Source of the DNA: Tetrahymena elliotti 4EA
Lineage: Eukaryota > Ciliophora > Oligohymenophorea > Hymenostomatida > Tetrahymenidae
Length of the DNA stretch: 64,000 bases
Assembly (NCBI GenBank): GCA_000231825.2
Contig: AFXF02001841.1
Location: 1-64,000 of the forward strand
Direction of reading: 5' to 3'
Below, piece after piece: positions 37,185-50,595 of this stretch. Position 1 is the first letter of the stretch. Every line of letters starts with the position of its first letter. The notes under the pieces were generated by a model. It had not been told where the DNA came from. It was given only the letters and a program-made list of their open reading frames with translations, and made no database searches. Both the position numbers and the translations under genes were made by a program.

Positions 37185-40100
37185 TCACTTGAAAAATTCA
37201 TTTAAAAAATTATCTACTTAGGTATATTTTACAATTTTAAAATGAGGTTTGTAAAATATTTACTACAGATTATCTTATTCCTCCAACTCGTTATTGAATA
37301 TGAAAAATTTAAATGTGCTTTTGCAGTTAGTTTGAATAAAATTAAACAGCTTTTAAAACAACGAATACTCACTTTCAATGAATATTTTAGAATCAACTAC
37401 AAGAATTTCAGGATATATTTTATCTGATTAAAGTTTTTTGATACATTCCACCATTGTTTGAAATTCATAAATATTTGTAAATAAATTGAATTTTTATTGG
37501 ATAGTTGCTTCGATTTCATCTTTTTATTAAAGATGCTCTAAAATAATAAAAACTGTCTTTGTTTAATTAATTTCTTTAAAGGATTTTTCTTAGCTGTACA
37601 ATTTATTTTGTGTTTATATACTTAGAATCTTATTGTCAAGACTAATATTATTATTTTTTATTATTTTTGAAAAAATACTTGGCTTTTTAAATCTTATTTA
37701 TTGCTCTGTATCTTAATTATCAAATGGCTCACTTGCAGCACTAAAAAATGTATCAAACTAATCAAATCTAAGACTTTCTACAAGATATTCTAACTTTTAA
37801 TCCCTATACTTACTTTACTATCTTTCTCTGACTTCTCCTTGAAATTCCTAAGATTTATCAAGTATTTTAGTTAAATCCTATTATTATTTAGAATTCTTTT
37901 CATATTTACAATCTCTCAAACTGTTAAGAATAAATGCATCCGCATTTTTCTTTTAGCATGACAAATCTTTAGAAATTGTGAATTTAATTTAATTAATTGT
38001 TTCACAAAATTCTTCTTGATTTTCTTAATCATATTTAGTTTCATCATTTATATCTGCTTGTAAATTTTTCAATTCTGGATATTTTTAAGAATTATTTGTT
38101 TATTAGTAAGCTAAATCTGAATTATAAGATTTTAATTACTATTAAAATCCTAACTTGGACCCAAGTAAATTAAGTGAATACTAGAGATGATTTTCAATAA
38201 AAATTTTCCTTTTAATTTAGGAAAACTAAATAATGAAAGAGAGACAATTTTTATCTTCGTTTTTAACATATAAGTTGAGTTTTTAATTTTTTTCAAAATC
38301 ATTAGCTTTTATTATTTTTTCACATATAAATATTAAAATGTACTTCAAGATAGTAAGATCAGTGTATAAATAAATTTTAAGCTCATTATTTTAGTTGAGT
38401 ATCTTAGGATTGCTTAAATTTGGAACCTAGTCTTTTACTAATTCTAATTTCAATTATTCTTTATCATAATTTTAAATATTGAATCTTTACAAATATGAAT
38501 AAAATTAAGTTGAAATAATTCCTTTTATTTCATCTAAAAACTCTTGAAGATAAAACTTTTATATTTTCATTTATATTTACTCTTTTAACAATTCGGACTT
38601 AATGAATAGATGTTCATACTACAATATGCTCTGCAAGTATAAAATATTTTGTTGCAAGATTGTAAGATTATTATTAATTTTTATTTTATTCATTTGGTCT
38701 TATACATTTCTTTTTAATGCAGGCTTTTAATTTAAAAGCTAATTCTAGTTATTATTAGTACCAGGAGAAACATCTTAATCTGATTCAAATGTCAACACAT
38801 TCGCTGTCTCATTTACCTTCTTAATATTTTTCATTAACTAAATTTTAGCCAAAATTTCATTGACAGATTGAATAGATGGTATTTTTAATACTTATTAAAT
38901 TAAATGAGTGTTTACACTAATAGTATTATAAAATTCACTTGCTTTTGATGCTTTAGTAAGCTAATTATTTTCCAAGATATTCTAATTTTACTATCTAAAT
39001 ATAAATATGACTAAATACCTATCTTCTGTAAAAGGGTTCTTCACGTTAAATATTTTACCCTCATAAATAAAAGGTTAAAACTTTAAATCTTAAGCTTCAT
39101 TTAAGTTTTACAAATTGACTGCTTGAATGTAAAATGAGCACAATTCTCTCTGTTTATTTTTTAAAGTTAGAGAATTTCTAGGTTATTTTGAATATTTTTA
39201 AATAATATTGGCCTAGTTTAAAGTTATTTAACATGATTTCCCTTAAATCTTTGGACCACTCCATAACTCTAAAATTATATAAAAATAAATTGTTTGATTC
39301 AATTAATAATAAATAATATTTATTTCTATGTATTTTTAAAAAATTAAAAAAATTTAGGATAATTTGTAGAAATTACATTTATGTTTGAAGAGCAATTAGA
39401 TAAGATAGTCTAAGGTGCAACTTTGTTCCTAAATTTTTTATATAATTTCACTTGTAAATATAGAACTCTACTAATTCTTTTGGTTTATTTAGAACTATTG
39501 AATTTTTAATCCATTAAGAACATTGTTATGCTGTGCTTTCTATTAGTTTCTAGTAGAAGTTTCAAAGCTCTGAAAGCAATTTTTAAAATGTGAAGAATAG
39601 TAGCTGCTGTTTGGATTATCAACAAATTTAATTTCATAATTATTGGATATCAGAGAGCTTGTTATTATGCTATCACATGATTACTTATATATTTAGCTGA
39701 ATTGCTATGTTAAATTTTTAAAGCAGGTGATAATTTTTTTTATTTGAAAATCTTCTAATGCAAATAAAATTATCATGACAGCAAATATCAATTATCCAAA
39801 AATGAAACAACAATTTTAGATTTACCACTTGTTAATCAGTGCAATTGTTGTCTGAAATAGGAATATTGATAATATTATCTTTATATAAATATTGCTTACA
39901 GATTTTACAATTAAAACATGAAAGACACCAAAAAAGTAATAAATGATTCCAAAATCGGCTTATTTACCACCTCCTTAAATTTGGCTAGATAAATAATTTT
40001 CGTTTAACTAATTTGCCTGAAGAAACAATAGCTATATACCTGTTGATAGTAAAATCAGAAATAAAATGAGCTTCCAAGGAGTGAAATATTTTGAAAATAC

Positions 40101-40274
40101 TCCTTATCCAAAAACTATACCTTACAAAGTTAAAAACATTAAAATAGATTAGATAGTTTAGTCTTATTCTATAAAAAAGAGAACTAATGAAGTAAAGCAT
40201 ACAGACTTTATGCTTAAAAAAAACAATCTTTATCTTTCAAAAGACTTTTCCAATTCTTCATATATATTATTCAT
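37185..40274 (-). CDS. Multipass protein resembling a decayed hybrid histidine kinase
   Basis: The N-terminus, MNNIYEELEKSFERQRLFFL, leads into about five membrane spans (VCFTSLVLFFI, GIVFGQGVF, LILFLILLSTGIQLLFL, IIYYFFGVFHVLIV and IKIILSIFLFQTTIALI). A ~500-residue cytosolic region follows. One part, SELLKEQIQMKIQKFYLQEF...IYLYTDLTILKYILIFICEK, lines up in order with ciliate HATPase domains, where the usual motif is YTDQxRLKQILINLLxNAxKFT. The N-box Asn, DxGxG and GLGL boxes are absent. The C-terminal ~115 residues (TVFIILEHLQQ...PEILVVDSKIF...IFYKPHFKIV) resemble a receiver domain that keeps a possible phospho-Asp and the Lys-Pro but lacks the acidic pair. No SHE(M/I)RTPL phosphoacceptor motif is found. 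ATPase and phosphotransfer activity are therefore unlikely. Introns occur near 39850, 39420-39280 and 39000-39025. The domain assignment is by pattern, not search. Confidence 0.7.
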
Positions 40275-41244
40275 TTTTACTCTTTTGGAATGTTTGTTTT
40301 TTAATCCCTATTTTTTTATTTATTTGCTCTTAATCTAATTTCTACTTTTTGTATCAAGTCAACTTAAATTTTTAGTTAAAAAAGTTATTCAGTAAAAATT
40401 GTTTATATCATTTTTACATTCAATTAACATGTAATATTTAATTTTGAAGAATATTGTATGATTTTATTGAAGTCTTATCTCTAAGCTTCATAGATTGATT
40501 AAATTCTAAAAAACCTTTCAATTTTGGTTAAAATTTTTTTATTGCTACAGTAAAATAAAAAACTTATTGTTTGCCTTAATAATGCATTTATGAACAATCT
40601 AGTGGATTGTAATACTTATCATGAAATAAAATTTTAATGCATTTAAAAAAATTATTCAGATATTTTCTATAATTTATTTTAGTAACTTAAAACTTATCTT
40701 CCTCTCAATTTAGATAACTTTAGAAAGAGAATAGAAAAATATTTTTTCAAAATTAAATAATTTTATTGATAAATTTAGTACAAAATAAATTTTAAAAATA
40801 TTTGAAAAAACAAAAATTTTAATTATAATTCACATCAAAATTAAAAATAAAAAAATTGTAATCTATTTAAATTTTTAGTATTTACTACTATTTAAATAGA
40901 ATATAATATATTTATTACATTAACAAGGTTACTTTTAAAACATATTTTTTTTAAAAAAAGATTCTGTTCAGAAATTTAGTTTAGAAGAAAATTTAATTTC
41001 TATCAATAATTTAGTCACTAATTAGCATTTTTTAATTAATTTAATAAAAAGTCTACTCACTATTTATTTTACACACTAACATATTTTTTGTAGATCTAAT
41101 TAAATGAATTTTAGCATTTTACTTTTCACTTTAAAAACTTCACTTTTGTAGGAAGATAATAAATAGGTTTATTAATGATAAAAGTAAAAATCGTAAAACA
41201 CAAAGAGGATATTAACAAACACATGTTATTTAAATTTAAACTTA
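40275..41244. other. Intergenic, no gene seen
   Basis: AT-rich 5' flank of the histidine-kinase-like gene and 3' flank of the cysteine-rich gene, both on minus. No protein-like frame or repeat was found. Confidence 0.6.
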
Positions 41245-44200
41245 TCAAAAGACTAAAAATAGTAAAACTATAAATAGTAATATTATAAATGATAAACTAG
41301 AACCAGATTGGACGAAGACGCAAGTATTATTTTGTAACTCATATTTTCCTTTTTCTTCTTGTATTGCAATACAAGATTAACAAGTAGCTGAGTCATAGAG
41401 GTAAGAAGAATATTATTAGCAGTTAGCTACAAAGCATGTACTTAAACCCAAAGAAGGAATACAAATATTATTTCTAAGATTGTAGTTAGGTTAGCAAGCA
41501 CTGCAAGTATAATAAGAGTTACCAGCTAGTTTCTAAACTGCAGAACACCCAGGGAGGTTGAAATTATCAATAATGCAATTTTATTAACTTGTTACAGCAA
41601 TATAACCAGATTCACACTAAGAACATTATGATGTGTTAGATGTAGTTGAAGAAACTATGCAATGAGAAGTATCCCTACCTGCAAAACAAGCTTTTCCATC
41701 TGAAGATATAGTGTAAGTATTATCCTAACAAAGCAAGCATGTATCTGAATCAAATTAGTTATACTTACAATTTTGAGCTGTAATTTGTATACAAGATTTA
41801 AAGTCTACACTTAAGTAGTAACCATTTGCACATAAACCACATAAACCAGTTGTAATAACATAAGTAGAACAGTTTTATATAGCAGAGGATTAGATACAAG
41901 CATTCTTGACTAAGTAGTAATTTTATTCACATTGGTAGCATGTTTAACCTCTTTCGCTTCCATTATTTATGCAGTTGGGAACTTACATCTTTTAGCAAGT
42001 CTTTGTTGTTGAATTAAATACATATCCCAAGCTACATAATAAACAAGCATCATTAACTGGATCAGGCTAATCACAATTTGCAATATTACTGGGAGTATAG
42101 TTTTAGCAAGTTGGTGGATTTTAGATATTTGCAGCAGCTACTAAATACTAATTACTTGGGCAAATAGGGAAACACTAACCATAGCTCTTTAAAAACGCAT
42201 TAACTCCTGACTAGCAGCTTAAACATTTTGTTCCTTGAGGATTAATCTATTGAAATAAAAGATAAATAAATATTAAAAATCAAATTAACAAATTTACTGT
42301 CAAACAGTTCATTTGGCTAACATCTTTGCAATAGTTTTTAGATTAAACTAGCCACCCCTATTATCCATCATTCACTTAAGTACAAAATTGGCATTTAGGA
42401 TTGTTTTACTAGTAAACGCTACATTTATCTATAGTAATTGGGTTGCAAAAACCTTTTTTCAAAGAGTGGTCATCTTAAATAATTACACCACCTATTCCTT
42501 GAGTTTTACAAAGGACGCAAGGTTAATCTGTAAGTGAATAGGCTTAGCAGTAATCATTCCTATTAGATCTTGGATAACATATTTGGTTAACAAGATAAAA
42601 AGGGATATCACATTCACTACATTATTGGTTATCGTTTTAATATATACGACAATAGCTAATAGGATTATCTGGAGGAAGACACTAACTAGTTGATGTCTTA
42701 AAATAGAAGTAATCTTAGCATTTAGTACAGACAGCGGTGGCAGAGCCATCAGATTAAGCACAATTTGGAATTTAATCACATGTGAACTAAGCATTAAGCT
42801 TAAAACCTGGTTAACATTGAGCACAAACATTAGATTGAGTAGGACCATTTAATGGGCTATATTTTAAGCAGTCAGATACTTTACCAAGTTGGCATACTCC
42901 ATTCATACCTAAATAATACAAATCTCCACATTTGCTACAAGTTTAATTTATTCCTGAACTTTATAAACAACCTGTCATGTTCAAATCAACACAAACTCCT
43001 CCGATTGAGGGATACATTAAAGAGATACATTTCAAACAGAATGAGTTTATACCATCAGTTTGAAGACAATTTGATATTTAATTACATTTAAATTTGCTTG
43101 GGTCTAAATAGTATCCTGCTGTATCACATTATTTACAACCTGTTCCATCACCTTAGTCAGTTGGTAACACACAATTCTGTACTTAAATACAATCTGCCCC
43201 ATTAAATGATGTATTCAGTAAGTAATTAGCTGCACAAGTCAAGCAAACTTAACCATTAGAGTTAATAGCAGAACAATTAACTGATTTAGGAACACATAAT
43301 AGGTATATTTAGTTATTAACAGATTTTTACAGAAGATAATTTGGTTTACATTTAGAACAAACTCCACTTGAGTCATATTACTAACAATTTGGGTCAGCTA
43401 AAGCAGGAAGGTTTAAACAATATGGATTATTTACTGGATCTCTTATGACAATATTTGCACAAGAGCCAGAAACTAGGTCAACATATGGATTGTAAAGGCA
43501 TACATTAGGATTTGAAGGTAGTTAATAGGTGTATCCTGGCTTACATGTTGAACATTAAGTTTTTGTATTATCAGTATATCCTGTGCATAATTGACCTGCA
43601 TATGGAACGCATAGATTAGAATTCAAAACAAAATTACTTTGGCAAGTATCACAACCAGTAGCTGAATAATTTTAGCAATTTGATACAGCTATTTAGCATT
43701 TACCGGCGTTTTTAAAAACACCTGGTAAACATACTTAGCAACCAACAGCATTTTTAAAATTTATAGGATCTATTGTATTTTGACAATTCGAAACAGCATT
43801 TTAGATGATGCAATTTCCATTAGCATCAGGTGCATAATTATTTTCACATATTCTGCATTTTCCTGGTGTGAAATCATATACTCTACAGTTATCTATTAAA
43901 ATACTAATTGTGCTAATATTAACACATGATTAGGTCACTACTGAAGAATTAGCACAACTAGTACCATCAATTGTTAATTAAAGTACAAGGGGGCTTTAGC
44001 ATTATAAGCAATATCCATAATCAGGTTTAAGATATAAACTTGTGCAAACAGAGTCTTTTAATTTTGTATAACTAGCCTCTAAAAATGTATAAAAGACATT
44101 ACAAAATTAAGGAGGTTAGTAAATTGGGTTAGGATTGAAAACAGCACATTAAGAACTAACATTATCGTATTGCATACCTGTCACACATTAATAGCATACA

Positions 44201-46098
44201 TTTGAAATACCATCTGAAATTAAACAATTTGGGATTTGAGTACAAGATCCTGAACTTAGAGCATACCCTTGTTAACATTGCTAACAGCTAGTTGTAGATC
44301 CATTTGACGTTTGTATGGCACAACCTACCTTATACAGTTAGCATTAATTTGAAACTAAAATATAGCCTTGTTAGCAAGCTAAACATGCATTTACTATTCC
44401 ATCAGAAACTGAGCAGGAAGCAATAGCTACACATTAAAATGAAGTACTATCAATATAGTAACCCATTTAGCACTACATACATTTACTTTGTCCATCTGTA
44501 CGAAGACATTCAGAATAAGCAGGATAACATATTTTGCTGCTATTAAGGAAAGCATTTGGTAAACACTGAATGCATTAGTTATCTTTACCATTACTGACTA
44601 AACAAAGATTTGCATTTGTAATATCCAAGCATTAAGGTATATATTTAAGAGATTCGCATTGTAAGCAATTACCCTTTCCATCAGTGCTCTAGCAATACTC
44701 TTAGAAAAGGAGATTATGGATAAGACACTCTGAAAAATCAGGTGAAGGAGTATACATAGTTTAACAAACTTAGCACCCATTGATTCCTGAACTAAAATAG
44801 CTTACACAGTTAGGAATATTTAAATAGCAAAAATTGTTAAACAAATGATATCCGCTTTGGCATGCAGTACAAAGATGAGTAATGGGATCCACAGTTGTGC
44901 ATTAAGGAGCCATGAGATAGCAATTTTTGTCACTTCCCAAATAGTAACCATTTACACATAGAGTGCAGTCTACACCATTACTTGTTTGGCAATTTGGAGG
45001 AAGAGGCTTGCATTCCTTATTTGCAGTAGCAAGATAAAACTACTATTCACAAGTTGTACAATTAGCTGTTCCATCACTTACCTCACAATTATTAATAAGA
45101 ATACATTCATTATTTGCATTTAAAATGTAACCATTAGTCTTACAAGTAATACATTTATCATCAGCTATTTAACGAGTCTCACAATTATCAAACATTTGTG
45201 TTCTCATTAAACACTTATTTGTTTTTTAATCTGCATAATAATTTAGTGGATCTTTACATTTTATGCACTTAAAGGTCTTATTATCAGCATAATCACATAA
45301 AGCATCTCCACTTACACATTGCAATTAATTTTGTGTTTTAACTAACCCTTTACTACATTAAACACAGAGGGCGATATTATCATATCTATTGCTAAAATCA
45401 TCATATTAAGCACATCCGTTAATAGCAGATTCGAAAGCTCCTGCATTTGTGAGACCCAGCATAATTAATTGCCAACCTGGGATTACTTGTAAAGCTGCAG
45501 TTGGAATTGTTAAATCATTAGATGCTAACCAGAAAGCATGTTCATTTTGCAATCTTTTAGAAAGTTTTTTGCAACTTTTACCTCCAGTTTCTAAATAAAA
45601 CCCTACTTAGCACATTGTGCATCCTGTAGTACCAGATAATTACCATCCACAATATTATCCTTAATCTGGCTAAATTGATTGATAAGTAAAGACACTGTTA
45701 TCCATAGAATATATAATTGTATATCCTATTTTTGGTTAAATACATCCATTTCCAGTTTGATCCTATCTAAGACAACCTTCGATTTTTTGCTAAACACATT
45801 TTTTAAGATCATTTGTGAGTACCCAACCACACTAACACTCTAAACAACCCCATTTAGATTACCAAATACAGCCCTTTAAAGTTGAAAGTATGCATTATGT
45901 CATATCATAAGATTTAGTGAATCCTGCTTAGCAAATTTAGCATCTTTCTACACCATTATTATCTAGGATACTCTCAACACAATTTGGTATATTTACAGGA
46001 TGGGTTATTAGAGGAGTTTATGCTCTTGCTAAAAGATTGAGCTAAAGAATAGTAAAAGCACTTAAAAATGTTACTAATTACTATATCTTATTGATCAT
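41245..46098 (-). CDS. Large cysteine-rich, probably GPI-anchored surface protein
   Basis: About 1600 residues. A signal peptide (MINKIQQLVTFLSAFTILQL...) starts at 46098. At least 30 cysteine modules of the furin-like or CxxC type follow, with the pattern C-x-x-C-x(2)-G-(Y/F)-x(6-10)-C-x(4-6)-C-x(6-9)-G-x-C-x-x-C. The chain ends VQSGSSLSFIILLFIVLLFLVF, small residues then a hydrophobic run with no cytosolic tail. That is the form of a GPI-attachment signal, although a terminal membrane anchor is possible. The layout is that of ciliate immobilisation antigens and related Cys-rich coat proteins. An intron lies near 42243-42297. There are few long standard-code ORFs because Gln is common, coded by TAA/TAG. 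Start choice: the first Met directly precedes the signal sequence. Confidence 0.85.
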
Positions 46099-46879
46099 AT
46101 GAATTATACCTTTTATAATTTTTATCTATTAACTTTAAATTGCTTAATTCTATTTTAATAATAATTTATGTTGCTTTTGTCAAAATATATTAATTGTGAA
46201 TATTTAATTATTTTTATTAGCTTTTAATAAATTTTTACATAAAATCAATGATGATTATACATAACTTATTCTCTTCATTCTTTAGTAATTAGCAAGTATT
46301 ATAATATCAAAGTTGTTTTCTTTTGTTATTTTTTCATTTCATTTATAACAAAATAAATCCAATATGCTTTACTTTCGTTCATAATTGCTGGACTCAAAAT
46401 ATCAATTTATATATTAGTAAATTATCATATTAGTCCTTCATTTGGTAAAATTTTACTGGGCTTTAAAATTTCTTATTAAATTCTCCTAATACCTTAATAA
46501 ATTACAAACAAGCCTTTTCAATTTTTTATAATTATTCAATATCTCACAAAAAATAGATTCATAAACAAATAGCAAAATGGCAAGTTTATTTCTTAAAAGT
46601 TTTGATATTAGAATCTTTAATTCAGGCTTTTTTTACACTTAAAATACAAAACAGGTTAAAATTTAACCTTTGATGAGATTTTACAATATGAATGTTAATA
46701 TATTTTTTGTTAAAAAGATAGCAAATGTTAAAATAAATGCAATTATATCTCAAACATGTATAACTTTAATAAATAGTTGGTATTTAGATGATTTATATTA
46801 TTAATATTTTAGTATAAAGAATTTTCTTATTATTTAGTTAATTTAATTTATATGTTGGTTCTTGACTTGTTTTATTGTT
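46099..46879. other. Intergenic, no gene seen
   Basis: AT-rich spacer upstream of the cysteine-rich gene. No coding frame, repeat or RNA gene recognised. Confidence 0.6.
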
Positions 46880-47941
46880 TCAAAGATGAAACTAAATATA
46901 TATTCCATAATATCTAAATTTGGATTCTATTAGAGTTGTCCAGTATAAATTAAAGTATTTTATTATTTCGACTAGAGAGGAATTTATTAATTCAATGTTA
47001 TAATTTTACATTTAAAATGGTAAAATTAATTCGATTTGCATCTGGTTTTCTATGGTAATATTGTATTAATGGATCTTCAATGGTAATATATTTTAGTAAG
47101 AGCTATTTTGAGGAATAAATTTTGATAGTTATTTCAGAATCTTAAAATATTATGAGACTTAAACTAATGCGTAATCTGAATACATAGAAATTGAAATTTC
47201 AGAGAGCAATATTTGGCAAAGATCATCCAAAGCAAGCTAGTAAAACCTTAAGCTTGGATTGTGATTCATGTTACTGTCTATCATATCTTAAAATTAATAC
47301 TCATTTTAGTCAATAGCTTTATCAAGAAAGAAACTAACTATGAAATTTTCAATAGATAGACTAATAAACTCTTGACCATAAGGGTCTGAAGGATTCTTTA
47401 TCTATTCATTAATATAAGAGTAAATTTTGTACAAGACACTATTATTATTGTAGCCAGTTTCATTTGAGAATATATTCCAATCTAAACGTCTAAAAATACC
47501 AAACTACTCATAAAAGCTTATATCGATTTAGTCTTCTGATTTATCTTAATATTGTTTTTTTTTGGGATTTAAACTTTGTATTTCGTGAAAAAGTCTAATT
47601 GCTTTAGTTTCGAGTTTAACCATGTTTTATTTATGATGATCTTTAGGAAATTTCCTTGTGTAACCATAAGATTTCTCCCCTAAATTATTTGTTTGAGTTT
47701 ACTGTGAATAAATTTGTGTAATGTCCATGCTCTCAATATTATCATATTGGCCGCTGTTTTAATTTTTACGAGGGCGTCCTCTTGTACGCCTTTACCTAGG
47801 TTTACTAATCTATTTCAATTTATTAACAGGTTAGTTGCTGATATCAAAACATTCATTATCTTCATCATCTTAAAATATTTCTGAGGGATTCTACTGCTCA
47901 AACAGTAAATCTTCATTCATCAGAAATTGTTCAGAATCCAT
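46880..47941 (-). CDS. AT-hook protein of unknown function
   Basis: Intronless frame of 353 residues, from MDSEQFLMNEDLLFEQQNPS to a TGA at 46880. An acidic N-terminus (~40 residues) is followed by PRQRRTRGRPRKNQN. Its RGRPRK core is an AT-hook, a minor-groove binder of AT-rich DNA. The rest (KLETKAIRLFHEIQSLNPKK, RRLDWNIFSNETGYNNNSVL, YGQEFISLSIENFIVSFFLD, LALDDLCQILLSEISIS) is helical with no family that I recognise. A nuclear or chromatin role is inferred from the hook alone. The last ~90 codons, past 47155, are less certain, and the true stop may lie beyond an intron. Confidence 0.65.
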
Positions 47942-48878
47942 ATAATTAGTATTTTAGTAGCTTCCTTTTTAAAACTGGATATGCTCTTATTACATTTTGT
48001 TTAATTCAATTAGAGTTTAAAAACCAATTAATTTAACTACAATTAATTTATAAAAATTTTTTGATTTTTCTTTTTAATATAATCATCGATATAAATTGGT
48101 TAAACTACTCATGCAAAATTTATCAAAATCAAATAATTTTCTTTACTAATATAAAAAATTTTCCAAAAACATACATATTAGTTCTTAAAGATGCTTTTTG
48201 ATAAAAAAACAAACTTTAATTTGATTCCTCAAAAAATATTTTTTTTAATTTTAAATTAAATTTTAAAAAATAAAAAAAAAAATATTATTAAGCTTTATTA
48301 TTTTAAGTATTAGTCTTTTTGAAATTTAAAAAATAAATTAAGAAAAAAATTTTTATTTTATTTTGGGATCAGAAATATTTTATCTAAACCTAAAAATATT
48401 TATCAATATTTATTTAATCTGTTATTAAGTAAAATTAATTAGTACTATTACAATGATTTTGTAAAATTTTGTAAAACTTAATTTATACTTTGAAAAATAT
48501 TTTTAATTTTTAAAAATTATTTGAATTTGAAGTATTATTCTTATTCAAAATTATTTTATTCTTAATGAAGAGTTCAGAATATGCCAAATGTGAATATAAA
48601 TATCTTTTTTTGCTTTGAGAATAATTTAAATATCTGAAATGTCTAAATAATTACATCAATGAAAAATACGAATTTGAATTGATAACTAAAAAAATTAGAA
48701 GAAACAAAGTTAAAAAACTTAAATCTAAAAAAAAATATTTAAATATTTAAATTTAATGTTTTATTTAATTTGTAATTTTATTTATTATTTATTACTAATA
48801 CAAGAACTTTCTATATATATCAAAATATTTTCTATTCAATTTTATTAATATGAAAAATGTTTTTCTTTATCTTTTTAT
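47942..48878. other. Intergenic, no gene seen
   Basis: Extremely AT-rich flank with homopolymer runs (for example near 48270) and no protein-like frame. It carries the 5' region of the AT-hook gene and the 3' end of the small membrane gene. Confidence 0.6.
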
Positions 48879-49202
48879 TCATGGAAATTTGCTAAGACTT
48901 ATATATGCGATAGCCACTGAAAATGTTATTAAACTTGTTCCAATAGTACCTATTTCTTTTTTTTCACATATATCTGCTATACATCTTGTTATTGCTACTA
49001 AAGGGGCACCTTTGATTATTGATTTTCCTAAATATCTTTGTAAAGATTTCTTATATACTTAGCTATTTATTCCTGGTTAGTATAAAGCTACAGGTGCATA
49101 AACACCTGCAAAACATAATCCAAATATAACTCCATCAAAAAGTCCAGAAATTGTATTACTTTTTAACACTTATATGTCCCTATCGTTTAAATAATCTCCC
49201 AT
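48879..49202 (-). CDS. Small membrane protein, 107 residues
   Basis: Uninterrupted frame from MGDYLNDRDIQVLKSNTISG to TGA. It has three hydrophobic stretches with small-residue spacing: GLFDGVIFGLCFAGVYAPVA, KSIIKGAPLVAITRCIADIC and EIGTIGTSLITFSVAIAYIS. The Gly-rich helices and size are reminiscent of the Tim17/Tim22/Tim23 family, but the defining motif is not clear, so no function is assigned. Three Gln are coded TAA. The plus-strand standard-code ORF over the same bases is its shadow. Confidence 0.6.
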
Positions 49203-49416
49203 TTCAATTAATTTATTTGTTAAAAAAATTACAAAAAATATTACAAATTATTACTTAAATTGATTAATTGATTGATACTTCTAATTAATGATTAAGAAAT
49301 TAATTTGATTTTACTCACTAATAATATTCATAAAAAAATATTTGTCTTTAAAAATTTTTTTGATTTGTTTTTCGCAGAATATTAAAGTAATTTTTAATTA
49401 TCAAAAATAAATCCAA

Positions 49417-50595
49417 ATGAAATTACTTTTACAAAATTAGAATATTTTTCAAAAATTGAAGAATGCATTAAACAATTGTATCAAAAAGTTTTATGATACA
49501 TACGAAACTGTGGAAAGAGTGTAGATGCTTGATATGATTGTAGATAATAAACTAATTTTTATTTACTCTAGTGGCCCATCTGAAATGTTTTCTGCTTAAA
49601 TCTAAGCCCATTAGGTAGAAAAAAATGAAATAGAATTAACTGATGGAAATGTTAAATTCATAGTTAAATATAGAGATAATAGAGTTCTTGATAGAGCTAA
49701 TTTCTTCGATAGTCCTAATAATAGCTTAGTAATAATTAAGCAGTGGAGTTATGAGATTTATTATTTTAAAAATACTTTTTAGATAAATCTTGTAATAGAT
49801 GAAATGAGATGCATTGATATTATTACCACAATATTCTATTGTAAGTTGGAGTTAGATTTTACTTAAGGAATATAAGGAATAAGCAAATCCTCTTCACTTT
49901 CAAACTAGATATATGAATATTCTGCTCAATATTATAAAGCAATATAGTTATTGAAAAAATTACTGATAAATGATTCTTATATTTCAGAACTATATAATTC
50001 AACTAAATCAAAATAATAGCCAAAACTTATTATATTTTAAACATTTAAACCGAAAAATAATTTGATAGGATAAAGCTAAATTAAGTTTATTTAATAAAAT
50101 TATTAAGATGATTTTGGTGAAGGATGCTTGTTAGAAAATATTAATTTTTCCAATTAGAATACTAAATAAAAAGAAATTTAAAAGAATTTAAACAAAATAT
50201 ATAATTGTGATAATGAAATAAGTAACAAGAAACGAATTATGAAAAATAACTAAGAAATTTGCTAAATTTCTCTATAAAAATAAATTAAAATTTGCTAGGA
50301 AGAAGATGAGGACTCAGATTCTAAAACAACTATAAAAAATAGTGGAAAAAAATAATATGTAATTTCAGAATAAAGTAATAACAATTAAAATAGGAAGAAA
50401 ATATAAAACCAAAGCTACAATCATAACAATTAAAGCTTAAGAGATGAGGATTATCATGTTTTAGAAGAGGAATAATAATAAAATCTGAGATAAAAAATAA
50501 ATAATTAAAATTAATAAACAAAAGTAATAACACTTAAAAAGAATTAGGACATTTTATTCTACAAACCTTAAAAAGAAGGAAATAAATATTTTTGA
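49417..50595 (+). CDS. Unknown protein with Q/N-rich C-terminus
   Basis: Intronless, 392 residues. The first ~200 (NIFQKLKNALNNCIKKFYDT, VDNKLIFIYSSGPSEMF, GNVKFIVKYRDNRVLDRANF, SLVIIKQWSYEIYYFKNTFQ, EMRCIDIITTIFYCKLELDF) look like a compact alpha/beta domain. The remainder is rich in Gln, Asn and Lys, with an acidic patch EEDEDSDSK. I see no signal peptide, membrane span or known motif. It lies head to head with the small membrane gene, 214 nt apart, so the two may share a promoter. Confidence 0.65.

Noticed and set aside
42492..43091. Standard-code ORFs on both strands (42492-42848 minus, 42852-43091 plus)
   Set aside because: They are shadows of the cysteine-rich gene, whose real frame uses TAA/TAG as Gln and shows the CxxC repeats.
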